DNA of 10,894 bases from Actinobacteria bacterium 21-64-8 (GTDB taxonomy: Bacteria; Actinomycetota; Acidimicrobiia; Acidimicrobiales; RAAP-2), in assembly GCA_002255315.1 (NCBI GenBank), contig NCBD01000018.1, positions 1 through 10,894 on the forward strand. Direction: 5' to 3'. Shown here piece by piece: positions 1-7,084 of this stretch. Position 1 is the first letter of the stretch. Every line of letters starts with the position of its first letter. Both the position numbers and the translations under genes were made by a program. The notes beneath the pieces were generated by a model. It was given only the letters and a program-made list of their open reading frames with translations. It was not told the DNA's origin and ran no database searches.

Positions 1-1
1 A

Positions 2-838
2 CCGTCGCTCGTTATCCTCGCCGCCGGCCGTGCACGGCGCTACGGCGGACTAAAACAGCTCGCGCCCATTGGCCTTAACGGCGAAGGCGTCATTGACTTG
101 TTGGCCTGCGACGCCTTCGCGTCGGGCTTCGAAGACATCATCGTGGTCGTCAATCCCGAGACGGGCTCCCAGATTGAATCGCACGTCGAGCGCAACTGGC
201 CCAAGGACCAACGTGTGTCCTTTGCTATCCAGCACGAACTGCGCGGCACGGTCGACGCGGTGCTCGCCGCCGAGGGCCACCTCAATCTCACGAAGCCCTT
301 TGGCGTCTCTAACGCCGACGACCTCTACGGTCGACGGGCCTTTAAGATGCTCGGCCAACACCTCGCGACCACCACGTCGCACTGCATGGTGGGCTTTGAG
401 CTCGATCGGGCCCTGGTGGGCGAGTTGCCGGTCTCGCGCGGGGTCTGCGTCGTGCAAGACGGGCACCTCAGCGAAATCGTGGAGCGCAAAAACGTTCGTC
501 GCGACGGCGAGGGTTACCTCGCCGAAGACGGCCTCGAGCCGAGCCGTCTCGATTCTTCGGTCACGGTGTCGATGAACCTCTGGGGCTTTCAACCCTCGAT
601 TCTTCCGCTGATGCACGAGTGCGTCGCGCGCCACGACTTTGAACAAGAGAAGGAAGTCCAGCTCTCGGTATTGGTGGGTGAGCTCTTGCGCGACGGCGTG
701 ACGCGCGTTGACGTGCTGGCGACCGATTCGCGCTGTATTGGTGTCACCCACGCCAGTGATCTGCCCCTCGCCCAAGAGCTCGTACGCCTCGAGATCGAAA
801 GTGGTCTTCGCCCCGAGTGCGCCTTCACGCCGATTTAA
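2..838 (+). CDS. NTP transferase (NDP-sugar pyrophosphorylase-like), 5'-truncated by the window edge
   Basis: This is a nucleotidyltransferase of the GT-A/Rossmann-like NTP_transferase fold, the family that makes nucleoside-diphosphate sugars from NTP and sugar phosphate; the actual substrate cannot be read from the sequence. The frame is open from base 2, and its first residues, PSLVILAAGRARRYGGLKQL, are the family's N-terminal signature (LAAG, then RYGG, then KQ), so only a few residues are missing. Downstream are the typical 'Q-x-E-L-R-G-T-V-D-A-V-L-A' stretch (first reference to the sugar-binding region) and an N-A-D-D metal-binding motif near visible residues 104-107. The 278 visible residues are close to full family length. 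Later in-frame ATGs (position 98 onward) would remove the nucleotide-binding loop and are not credible starts. The gene converges on dnaE2, leaving 19 bp between the stop codons. Its operon partners lie outside the window. Family assignment is firm; substrate is unknown. Confidence 0.88.
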   Translation, partial: PSLVILAAGRARRYGGLKQLAPIGLNGEGVIDLLACDAFASGFEDIIVVVNPETGSQIESHVERNWPKDQRVSFAIQHELRGTVDAVLAAEGHLNLTKPFGVSNADDLYGRRAFKMLGQHLATTTSHCMVGFELDRALVGELPVSRGVCVVQDGHLSEIVERKNVRRDGEGYLAEDGLEPSRLDSSVTVSMNLWGFQPSILPLMHECVARHDFEQEKEVQLSVLVGELLRDGVTRVDVLATDSRCIGVTHASDLPLAQELVRLEIESGLRPECAFTPI

Positions 839-857
839 GTCACCTCCGCGACGGGCG

Positions 858-3800
858 TTAGCGCCAGTCTCTCGAGGGTGCGCTCGCGCCCAGTTCGAGC
901 GACTCCACGTGCTCGGCGACCAGGGCCATCGATCCCTGTCCGCGTTCGAGCACCCCACGAATAACGAGCGCCGGCGAGTGACGCGCGACGTTCGACCACC
1001 GGGCCCACGCGCCCTTGGAAAAGATCACGTTAACGTGACCGGACTCGTCTTCTAAGTTCACGAAGACTGCGCCGTTCGCCGTTTCGGGGTGTTGGCGGTG
1101 CGTGACCACACCCGCGACCGTGACGCGGCGACTCTCGACGCCCGCCAACGCGCTCGCGCGCGTGACGCCTCGCGCACTCAGCCCCTCACGCGCGAGCGCC
1201 ATCGCCGTCGCCTCGGTCGTCAGTCCCATCGCCCACAGGTCATCGGCGACGCGCTCCAGGTCGCGGACCTCGGGTAACGCTGGCGCCTCAAGTCCGGTCA
1301 CGACTCCCTCAAGACGATCCGATCCGCTCTGGGCGGCGGCGCCCGCGGACCACGTCAGCGCGCGGCGGCTGGACCCAAACGCGTCGAGCGCGCCGGAGCT
1401 GGCGAGGGCTTCGAGATGGTGTCGCTGTAATCCCGCGCGACGCACGAGGTCACTCGCGTCGCGCCACGGCGCGCCCGCGACAACGCGCTCGGCGAGCTCG
1501 GTACTGATTGAGCGCACACTCGTGAGACCCAAACGAACGACCTCACCCTCGGCGCCGTCCTCGAGCACCGCGAGCGCGCGCGAGCGATTCACGTCGGGGC
1601 GCGCCACCACGACGCCGTGACGCTGGGCGTCGGCGACCAGACTCTGGGTCGACCAAAAGCCCATGGGCTGAGCGTTTAAGAGTGACACCAAGAAGGCACC
1701 TGGGTAGTGGCACTTGATCCACGCCGAGCAGTACACGAGGTGCGCGAAGGAGACCGAGTGTGATTCGGGAAAGCCGAAGTTCGCGAACGCCGCGAGGGCG
1801 TCAAAGAGTTGGTCGGCCGGCGCGCCCGTAATGCCGTTCGCGGCCATGCCGGCGTAGAAACGGCTTTTGAGTCGCGTCATGCGCACGGCCGAACGTTTCG
1901 CGGCCATGGCTTGACGAAGTTCGTCGGCTTCGGCCGGTGAAAAACCCGCGACCGCTACGGCCATCTCCATGAGCTGCTCTTGAAACAACGGCACTCCGAG
2001 CGTGCGCGCCAAGATCGGCTCCAGGCGCGGGTGCAGATAGCTAACCGGCTCTTCGCCGCGGCGCCGGCGAATATAGGGATTCACGGCGTGGCCCTGGATA
2101 GGTCCGGGACGAATGAGCGCGACCTCGATTACGAGATCGTAGAAACAACGCGGTCGTACTCGTGGCAACGTCGCCATCTGCGCGCGTGACTCCACCTGAA
2201 AAACTCCGACCGTGTCGGCCTCGCAAAGCAGGTCGTAGACCTCGGACTCTTGAGGCAGTCGCGCGAGGTCGAGTCGCACGTCGTAGAACTCCTCGACTTG
2301 ACGCACGGCGCGGTGCAGCGCCTCGAGCATGCCCAGCCCCAACAGATCGAACTTCACCAGCCCAATGGCCGCGCAGTCGTCCTTGTCCCACTGCAAGACG
2401 CTGCGTCCCGGCATGCGCCCCCACTCAACGGGGCAGACCTCTAGGACCGGTCGGTCGCAGAGCACCATGCCCGCCGAGTGGATGCCGAGGTGGCGCGGTC
2501 GATCGAGCAGTTGCGTCGCCATCGTGGTGACGAGTGCGGGCACGACGTTAGGGTCCGCACTCATGGTGCGGCGATCAACGGCGTCTCGAAAGACGTTCGC
2601 CTGCTCTTCGGAGTAACCCAAGGCGCGCGCCACGTCACGCAACGCCGAACGGGGGCGATACGTAATCACCGCGGCGACCTGGGCGGCGTGGTGTCGTCCG
2701 TAGCGCTCGTAGACGTACTGGATCACTTCTTCACGTCGGCCGGACTCAATGTCCACGTCGATATCGGGGGGACCGTCACGAGCCGGAGAGAGGAAGCGTT
2801 CAAAGAAGAGATTGAGCGAGACGGCGTCGGCGTTGGTGATACCCAGTGAGTAACACACCGCCGAGTTGGCGGCCGAGCCACGGCCCTGGCAGAAGATGTC
2901 CTTCGCGCGACAGAACTCGGTAATGTCCCACACGGTGAGGAAGTAGCCCGCAAAGCCCAGTTGACCAATGACGCCGAGTTCGTGATCGATCTGGCGCCAC
3001 GCGCCCGCGACGCGCTCGGCGCCACGAGGCCCGTAGCGCTGCTCGGCGCCCCGCGCGACGAGGACCTCGAGGTAGGCCTGCTCGTCGAGTCCCGAGGGCG
3101 TCGGAAACGAGGGAAGATTCGGGGCCACCAACCGTAAGTCAAAGGCCAACTCACCCACCAGTTCGCCCGCCCGGTCCACCACCCCGGGCCAGCGCGCGAA
3201 ACGCCGACGCTGCTCAGCGTCACTACGCAGGTGCGCGAGGGGCGAGGCGTTGAGCCAGCCCTGCATCTCTTCGAGCGAGCGTCGCGAGCGAATCGCCGCG
3301 AGCAGTTGCGCGCGCGCGACGTCGCTAGGACTGGCGTAGTGCACGTTGTTCGTCGCCACCACCGAGAGTCCCGCGCGTACCGCAATCTCCGCCAGAGCGT
3401 CGTTACGCGCAACGTCGTCGGGCGCACCGTGATCCCAGATCTCGACCGCCACGTTCTCTGAACCAAAACGCGCACACAGACGGTGGAGTTCGCGAGCCGC
3501 GGCGCGCGGCCCCTCGTTGACGAGAGCCTGGGTGAGAGGTCCCTTGCGACAGCCCGTCAAGACCAGCCAGTCCTTCGCGTGTTCGGCGAGCGCGTCGAGA
3601 GTGAGTCGCGGTGATCCCTTTTCGCCGCGATCGAGGTGCGCGAGCGCCAGCGCGCGCGAGAGCGCGCGATAGCCCAGGGCCGAACGCGCCAGCACCACCA
3701 GGTGCGTACCCGAAGGATCGCTCACCCCAACGCGATCGTCACGCGCGTCGAGGGTGATTTCGGCCCCAAAGACGGTCGCGAGTCCGAGCGCGCGCGCCGC

Positions 3801-3959
3801 TTCGGAAAAACGAACGACCCCGTACAGCCCGTGATGATCCGTCAGTGCGAGGCCCGCCAGACCGAGACGCACCGCCTCGCCCACCAACTCTTCGGGGTCA
3901 CTCGCACCGTCGAGAAAACTAAAGCCCGAGTGGGCGTGGAGTTCACCGTAGAGCGCCAT
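858..3959 (-). CDS. dnaE2: Error-prone DNA polymerase III alpha subunit DnaE2 (ImuC)
   Basis: This is a C-family DNA polymerase for SOS mutagenesis and translesion synthesis, working with ImuA' and ImuB. Using the ATG at 3959 it is 1033 aa, near the usual ~1050. Domains seen: PHP domain at residues ~1-280 (ELHAHSGFSFLDGAS at 6-20, TDHH 40-43, GAE 65-67, NNVHY 204-208); palm with CQGRGSAANS 357-366 and catalytic aspartates in PDIDVD (D399, D401) and VKFDLLG (D538); fingers including GVFQVESR 585-592 and ALIRPGPIQG 614-623; NFGFPESHSVSFAHLVY 727-743; helix-hairpin-helix ~810-865; OB-fold ~943-1015. All three catalytic aspartates are present, so it should be active. An in-frame upstream GTG/ATG start at 3986 would add nine residues. 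The 3959 start is preferred because MALYGELHAHS matches family N-termini and its ATG overlaps the imuB stop as TGATG, implying translational coupling. Expression should depend on the LexA-controlled promoter upstream of imuA'. Confidence 0.95.
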   Translation of the reverse strand: MALYGELHAHSGFSFLDGASDPEELVGEAVRLGLAGLALTDHHGLYGVVRFSEAARALGLATVFGAEITLDARDDRVGVSDPSGTHLVVLARSALGYRALSRALALAHLDRGEKGSPRLTLDALAEHAKDWLVLTGCRKGPLTQALVNEGPRAAARELHRLCARFGSENVAVEIWDHGAPDDVARNDALAEIAVRAGLSVVATNNVHYASPSDVARAQLLAAIRSRRSLEEMQGWLNASPLAHLRSDAEQRRRFARWPGVVDRAGELVGELAFDLRLVAPNLPSFPTPSGLDEQAYLEVLVARGAEQRYGPRGAERVAGAWRQIDHELGVIGQLGFAGYFLTVWDITEFCRAKDIFCQGRGSAANSAVCYSLGITNADAVSLNLFFERFLSPARDGPPDIDVDIESGRREEVIQYVYERYGRHHAAQVAAVITYRPRSALRDVARALGYSEEQANVFRDAVDRRTMSADPNVVPALVTTMATQLLDRPRHLGIHSAGMVLCDRPVLEVCPVEWGRMPGRSVLQWDKDDCAAIGLVKFDLLGLGMLEALHRAVRQVEEFYDVRLDLARLPQESEVYDLLCEADTVGVFQVESRAQMATLPRVRPRCFYDLVIEVALIRPGPIQGHAVNPYIRRRRGEEPVSYLHPRLEPILARTLGVPLFQEQLMEMAVAVAGFSPAEADELRQAMAAKRSAVRMTRLKSRFYAGMAANGITGAPADQLFDALAAFANFGFPESHSVSFAHLVYCSAWIKCHYPGAFLVSLLNAQPMGFWSTQSLVADAQRHGVVVARPDVNRSRALAVLEDGAEGEVVRLGLTSVRSISTELAERVVAGAPWRDASDLVRRAGLQRHHLEALASSGALDAFGSSRRALTWSAGAAAQSGSDRLEGVVTGLEAPALPEVRDLERVADDLWAMGLTTEATAMALAREGLSARGVTRASALAGVESRRVTVAGVVTHRQHPETANGAVFVNLEDESGHVNVIFSKGAWARWSNVARHSPALVIRGVLERGQGSMALVAEHVESLELGASAPSRDWR

Positions 3960-5038
3960 CAGTCGTAGATCCCCGCCAACCACCATTGACGCTCTTCACA
4001 CGAGAGAAGGAACGCCTCGCCCGAGGCCAACACCAACTGAAGTTGGGCGCGTCGACGATGGAGCGACCACCAACGCTCCACGAGCGGCCAGGGACCCGCG
4101 AACCAGGTGATCTCACGGCGCAGCGTGCTCGAAAAAGCCAACGTGGCGGGTGCGGCGCTCAACAGTCCTCGCACGCCCAAGACGACCGGCGCCCCCTGGG
4201 CGTCGCGTAGTTGGACCTCGACGGGGTGCGCGAGGGTGGTCGCGGGCGAGGGAGCGCCCATCTGGCCCGGCCAGGGGGCCAACTCCTGGCGCGCCGGTGC
4301 GGGGGCGCCCCAGGGCACCAGCACACCTCGCTCGTCGGGGGTACGTCCACCGCGCAGTGACGCCACCACCACGGCCTCCGCACCCAGGCGTTGTCGAATC
4401 CGCAGCGCCGCCGCGTCGGCTCGTAGATCGCCCGCGCCGCGCTGGCCGAAGAAACCGAGTTGCTCATCGAAGTCGTCATCCTCACCACGCCACTGCGCCA
4501 GACGACGCGCGAGACGAGGGTCGCGTTGGCCTTCGAGTTCAGCGAGTTCGCCGCGTGCGACGCGTTGGCGCGTGAGGACGTCAAGGTCAAAACGCTCACC
4601 CACCCGCGCAGTATCAAGGTCGGCGAAGGCCCCCACGCTACGAATGCCCAGACGCTGACAGGTCGTCGTGAGATCACGACGACCTAATACCTCGAGAGGT
4701 TGCGCACGACGAAAGGCGTCGCTGGCCCCCACGGGGAGCACCACCTCGTGCTGCGCCGCGAGTTCGGCACTAAAGAGGCCCTCGGCGACCCCGAGTCGCA
4801 CGTTCGTGCCCGCGACGTCGTGCACGCAACGGCGCACCACCTCCAGTACCGCGTCGTCACCGCCGTAGAAACGACTCGGCGCTCGTATGGGCAACACGAA
4901 GAGACCAAAACGAACAGCTTCGGTAAAGGGACAGAGCAGATTGAGCGCGTCAAGGAGAGTCTGGGTCGTACGCAGCGTTGAACCGTCGGGTCGTTCAACC
5001 GAGAGCGACTCCACCCAGAGCGCGAGGAGGCGTTCCAC
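3959..5038 (-). CDS. imuB: Miniature ImuB, inactive Y-family polymerase homologue and clamp-binding mutasome adapter
   Basis: ImuB is a catalytically dead DinB-like protein that bridges the sliding clamp, ImuA' and DnaE2. The 359-aa product is much shorter than mycobacterial ImuB (~500+ aa). Seen: N-terminal strand RLLALWVESLSVE (3-15); palm remnant GLFVLPIRAPSRFYGGDDAV (45-64) and RLGVAEGLFSAELAA (81-95); thumb-like helix-hairpin-helix 121-165 (LGIRSVGAFADL, then RVARGE); beta-clamp motif QLGFFG (193-198); C-terminal ImuB region 205-359 (GGRTPDERGVLVPWG, PSPATTLAHPVEV, FAGPWPLVERWW, ending WWLAGIYD). The fingers segment between ~15 and ~28 and the little-finger domain between ~170 and ~190 appear absent. 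The GTG start directly follows the imuA' TAA in the same frame; GAGG at 5047-5050 is a possible ribosome site 8 nt upstream. No longer N-terminus is possible because that TAA is in frame. Identity is clear from the C-terminal half and genomic context. Confidence 0.9.
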   Translation of the reverse strand: MERLLALWVESLSVERPDGSTLRTTQTLLDALNLLCPFTEAVRFGLFVLPIRAPSRFYGGDDAVLEVVRRCVHDVAGTNVRLGVAEGLFSAELAAQHEVVLPVGASDAFRRAQPLEVLGRRDLTTTCQRLGIRSVGAFADLDTARVGERFDLDVLTRQRVARGELAELEGQRDPRLARRLAQWRGEDDDFDEQLGFFGQRGAGDLRADAAALRIRQRLGAEAVVVASLRGGRTPDERGVLVPWGAPAPARQELAPWPGQMGAPSPATTLAHPVEVQLRDAQGAPVVLGVRGLLSAAPATLAFSSTLRREITWFAGPWPLVERWWSLHRRRAQLQLVLASGEAFLLSCEERQWWLAGIYD

Positions 5039-5698
5039 TTAACTCGCCTCGGCGCGACCACGTCGGTTCGGTACGACGACCACGTGACGCTCGCCACGCG
5101 CGGCCTCCCCGCGGCCACTCACGTGCACCGTGAGATAACGCGCGTCGAGTCGCGACGAGACGCGCCATTCGGCCTGGGTCACGCTGAACAAGAGATCGGG
5201 CGCCAGTGGCCAGCGCGTGCGCGGCTCGCTGAGTGCGATCAAGACGGCACTACGCTCACGCACGCGATCGCTCAGTCGTCGCGCGACGTTCGGCGCCGCA
5301 CGACCAGGCGCACGCACGAGCACCACGTCGACGCCGTCGAGCAGATCAGCGGCCGCCTCCGCCCACGCGTCGCGGGGGCGAGGCACGAAGAGCACGCGGC
5401 GAAGATCGATGCCGAGTTCGGCCATCGCGACGACACCGGGGTCATCGACCCCCACGACGGCTGACCAGTGGCCCCGCGTGCTCGCCTCGCTCAAGAGACT
5501 GAGCCCCACACTCAAACCACCAAACCCCGCGGGCGCCTCGACCACCAGGCTCGATCCGCGACGCAGCCCCCCACCTGGCACGAGCGCGTTCCAGGGTTCA
5601 CCAAGGGGCAGCGTGCGACTCTTGGCCAGGGCGACCGGTCGCAGCGTGGCCACCAGATCTTGGGGAAGCGAGGGACGTGAGGGTGAAAAAGCGAACAT
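5039..5698 (-). CDS. imuA': ImuA'-like RecA-related mutasome accessory protein
   Basis: This is the first gene of the SOS mutagenesis operon, upstream of imuB and dnaE2, which is the standard actinobacterial position for ImuA'. With the ATG at 5698 the protein is 219 aa, in the family's range. It resembles a RecA-fold core: an N-terminal lead (PLGEPWNALVPGGGLRRGSS, 31-50), a glycine-rich loop at the Walker A position (EAPAGFGGLS, 54-63), an intermediate ELGIDLRRVLFVPRP segment (94-108), a Walker B-like strand (GVDVVLVRAPG, 112-122) and a late RYLTVHVSGR strand (187-196). The loop has no lysine of the GKT/GKS type, so ATP binding by the usual mode is doubtful. A GTG at 5746 would add 16 residues, but codons 14-18 of that longer form would be the LexA box itself, and neither start has a Shine-Dalgarno sequence. 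The shorter form, possibly on a nearly leaderless transcript, is preferred. Identification rests on context plus fold features; sequence similarity is moderate. Confidence 0.85.
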   Translation of the reverse strand: MFAFSPSRPSLPQDLVATLRPVALAKSRTLPLGEPWNALVPGGGLRRGSSLVVEAPAGFGGLSVGLSLLSEASTRGHWSAVVGVDDPGVVAMAELGIDLRRVLFVPRPRDAWAEAAADLLDGVDVVLVRAPGRAAPNVARRLSDRVRERSAVLIALSEPRTRWPLAPDLLFSVTQAEWRVSSRLDARYLTVHVSGRGEAARGERHVVVVPNRRGRAEAS

Positions 5699-5705
5699 AT
5701 GTTCG
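5692..5705 (-). promoter_or_regulatory. LexA operator (SOS box) of the imuA'-imuB-dnaE2 operon
   Basis: A perfect 14-bp palindrome, CGAACATATGTTCG, matches the Gram-positive/actinobacterial LexA consensus GAAC-N4-GTTC with no mismatch. On the minus strand its centre contains the ATG at 5698-5696, so the right half-site encodes the first codons (Met-Phe) of imuA'. It lies 81 bp before the divergent plus-strand gene at 5787 and could also influence that gene. It is the only exact GAAC-N4-GTTC that I found in the window. Confidence 0.93.
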
Positions 5706-5707
5706 TA

Positions 5708-5713
5708 AGAGTA
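5708..5713 (-). promoter_or_regulatory. Candidate -10 element for imuA'
   Basis: On the minus strand TACTCT fits the TAnnnT form of actinobacterial -10 elements. It ends 9 nt before the imuA' ATG, so transcription would start at about 5700-5701, inside the LexA box, giving a leader of only two or three bases. I see no convincing -35 hexamer at 16-18 nt spacing. LexA bound here would cover the start site, which fits the expected repression. Confidence 0.45.
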
Positions 5714-5718
5714 GCGAG

Positions 5719-5755
5719 CCCTCGTCACACGCGCCACTGGACCCACTGACGAGGG
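5719..5755. repeat. 8-bp inverted repeat in the divergent promoter region
   Basis: CCCTCGTC (5719-5726) and GACGAGGG (5748-5755) are exact reverse complements separated by 21 bp. That interval carries part of a direct pair of CCACTG (5734-5739 and 5743-5748). The repeat sits between the LexA box and the start of the plus-strand gene at 5787. It could be an operator for the divergent pair, a hairpin in a longer leader, or chance. Confidence 0.5.
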
Positions 5756-5776
5756 AAACTAGTGAGTAATTGGGCG

Positions 5777-5782
5777 AAGGAG
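5777..5782 (+). promoter_or_regulatory. Ribosome binding site for the P-loop gene
   Basis: AAGGAG lies 4 nt before the GTG at 5787 and supports that start. The secreted-protein gene at 9207 has the same AAGGAG with the same 4-nt spacing, so this short spacing seems normal for this genome. Confidence 0.75.
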
Positions 5783-5786
5783 CGCA

Positions 5787-6356
5787 GTGAGTGAGGGTCT
5801 CTGGCTGGTGACCGGCGTGCAGGCGTCGGGCAAATCGACGATTGCCGAGCTCCTCGCGCGTCACTTCGACGCCGGGGTTCACGTGCGTGGTGCGCAGTTC
5901 TACCGCTGGGTTACGCGTGGTTGGATACACGTCGGTGATCCTCGCCTCGACGAGGCGCGTCGACTGCTCGAACTGCGCTATCGACTGGCCGCGCGCGTGG
6001 CCGACGAGTACTGCGCCGCGGGCTTTACGACCGTGGTTCAGGACAATATTTACGGCGCCGACGTCACCCAGTGGCTCCAAAGTCTTCACGTGCGACCCCG
6101 TCACCTCGTCGTCCTTCGACCCTCCCTCGAGACCGTCGCCGCGCGCGAGCACGCCCGCCATCTCGCAATCGGCAAGGTGGCCTACCGACCCGGCGGGTTC
6201 ACGATCGAAGAACTCGATGACCAACTCGCGCGCACCGCGCGAATCGGTCTATGGCTGGACACCTCGACCCTCACGCCCGACGAGACCATAAGTGAGATTC
6301 TTCGCCGTCGCGACGAGGCGATGATTGACGGCGCGCTCGAAGAGCCCGTCACCTAA
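5787..6356 (+). CDS. P-loop phosphotransferase/kinase-like protein
   Basis: This is a small (189 aa) P-loop NTPase of the AAA_33/zeta-toxin-and-kinase-like group, often annotated 'phosphotransferase'; the phosphate acceptor is unknown. It opens with LWLVTG and a textbook Walker A, GVQASGKST (10-18). It continues with a VHVRGAQFYRW segment (31-41, where such kinases hold the substrate), a conserved RYRLAARVADEY helix (64-75), the strand-plus-acidic stretch TTVVQDNIYG (81-90) and a LVVLRPSLETVAAREHAR lid-like region (107-124). There is no transmembrane or signal segment, so it is cytosolic. The GTG start is fixed by AAGGAG. The gene is divergent from imuA', with 88 bp between the two start codons, and is followed after 23 bp by the SRAP gene, so the two probably share a transcript. 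A small-molecule kinase is more likely than a gluconate or shikimate kinase proper, since no specific signature of those is seen. Confidence 0.8.
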   Translation: MSEGLWLVTGVQASGKSTIAELLARHFDAGVHVRGAQFYRWVTRGWIHVGDPRLDEARRLLELRYRLAARVADEYCAAGFTTVVQDNIYGADVTQWLQSLHVRPRHLVVLRPSLETVAAREHARHLAIGKVAYRPGGFTIEELDDQLARTARIGLWLDTSTLTPDETISEILRRRDEAMIDGALEEPVT

Positions 6357-6367
6357 TCTCAACCCAG

Positions 6368-6373
6368 AAAGGA
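6368..6373 (+). promoter_or_regulatory. Ribosome binding site deciding the SRAP start
   Basis: AAAGGA, within AGAAAGGA, lies 6 nt before the GTG at 6380. This matters because SRAP proteins need cysteine as residue 2, and GTG-TGT at 6380-6385 gives exactly Met-Cys. Confidence 0.75.
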
Positions 6374-6379
6374 ACTCTC

Positions 6380-7084
6380 GTGTGTGGTCGCGTGGCACTC
6401 TTTACTCCCCCGGTTCGCTTAGCGAAGTTGCTCGACGCCGCGCTCGCGGCGGGCGTGGAACTCGAGGGCCACCCGAGTTGGAACGTTGGCCCCCAGCGTC
6501 GTCTCTTTGCGGTCACGGAAAATAATGGCGAGCGAATCCTCGATCGCTACCGATGGGGACTCGTACCGAGTTGGGCGAAAGACGCCTCGCTCGGGAATCG
6601 GCTCTTTAACGCGCGCGCCGAGACGGTCGCCGAGAAGCCCTCCTTTCGCAGCGCCTTCGCGAAGCGACCCTGCGCGATTCCCGTTGACGGTTTCTACGAG
6701 TGGGACCATCGACCCGGCAAGAACCGTCAACCGCACTTCTTCACTCGCGTCGACGGCGCACCGATGATCTTCGCGGGTCTCTACGAGCACTGGCGCGACC
6801 CTGAGTCGCCCGACGCGCCATTGCGAGCGACCTGCACGGTTATTACGACCACACCCGGTGAGGACATGGACGAGATTCATGACCGCATGCCCGTCGTGCT
6901 CGAAACGAGCGACGTCGACACGTGGCTCAACGTTCTCGAGGTGAGCGCCGACGAGCGCCTCGCGCTGCTGCGCCCGGCGACGGCGAACACGCTGCACCAC
7001 CACGGCGTGAGCTCCTCGGTGGGTTCAGTGAAAAATGACGGGCCCGAACTTATTGAGCCACTCGAGCCACAGTCACTCTTTTAG
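6380..7084 (+). CDS. SRAP domain protein (YedK/HMCES family), abasic-site DNA-protein crosslinker
   Basis: Proteins of this family self-process to expose Cys2, which forms a stable thiazolidine crosslink with abasic sites in single-stranded DNA and shields them from error-prone processing. The 234-aa product has all hallmark elements: MCGR with C2, SWNVGP with N35, RWGLVPSWAKD (58-68), NARAET (77-82), GFYEW with E107, and IHDRMPVVL with H167 and R169. E. coli YedK uses the equivalent Cys2, Asn37, Glu105 and His160. The C-terminal tail (~205-234) is variable, as usual. It follows the P-loop gene after 23 bp and lies ~0.7 kb from the LexA-controlled mutasome operon. Family members were named 'SOS response-associated peptidase' from exactly this kind of neighbourhood. 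No exact LexA box stands before it. Functional assignment is strong; regulation is uncertain. Confidence 0.95.
   Translation: MCGRVALFTPPVRLAKLLDAALAAGVELEGHPSWNVGPQRRLFAVTENNGERILDRYRWGLVPSWAKDASLGNRLFNARAETVAEKPSFRSAFAKRPCAIPVDGFYEWDHRPGKNRQPHFFTRVDGAPMIFAGLYEHWRDPESPDAPLRATCTVITTTPGEDMDEIHDRMPVVLETSDVDTWLNVLEVSADERLALLRPATANTLHHHGVSSSVGSVKNDGPELIEPLEPQSLF

Noticed and set aside
50..958. 302-aa minus-strand open frame opposite the nucleotidyltransferase
   Set aside because: It is antisense to a gene with clear family motifs and runs into the end of dnaE2. The composition is what high-GC DNA gives in antisense frames, and no family is recognisable.
2723..3475. 250-aa minus-strand frame inside dnaE2
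   Set aside because: It is an out-of-frame shadow of the polymerase: Arg/Ser/Thr-rich with no domain. The dnaE2 frame through here is motif-complete.
5598..6224. 208-aa minus-strand frame opposite the P-loop gene and across the divergent promoter
   Set aside because: It covers the LexA box and the start of imuA', and lies antisense to a gene with a Walker A motif and a ribosome site.
6372..6383. Half LexA site (GAAC-TCTC-GTGT) at the SRAP start
   Set aside because: Only the first half-site matches and two core positions are wrong, so it is insufficient to claim direct LexA control of the SRAP gene.
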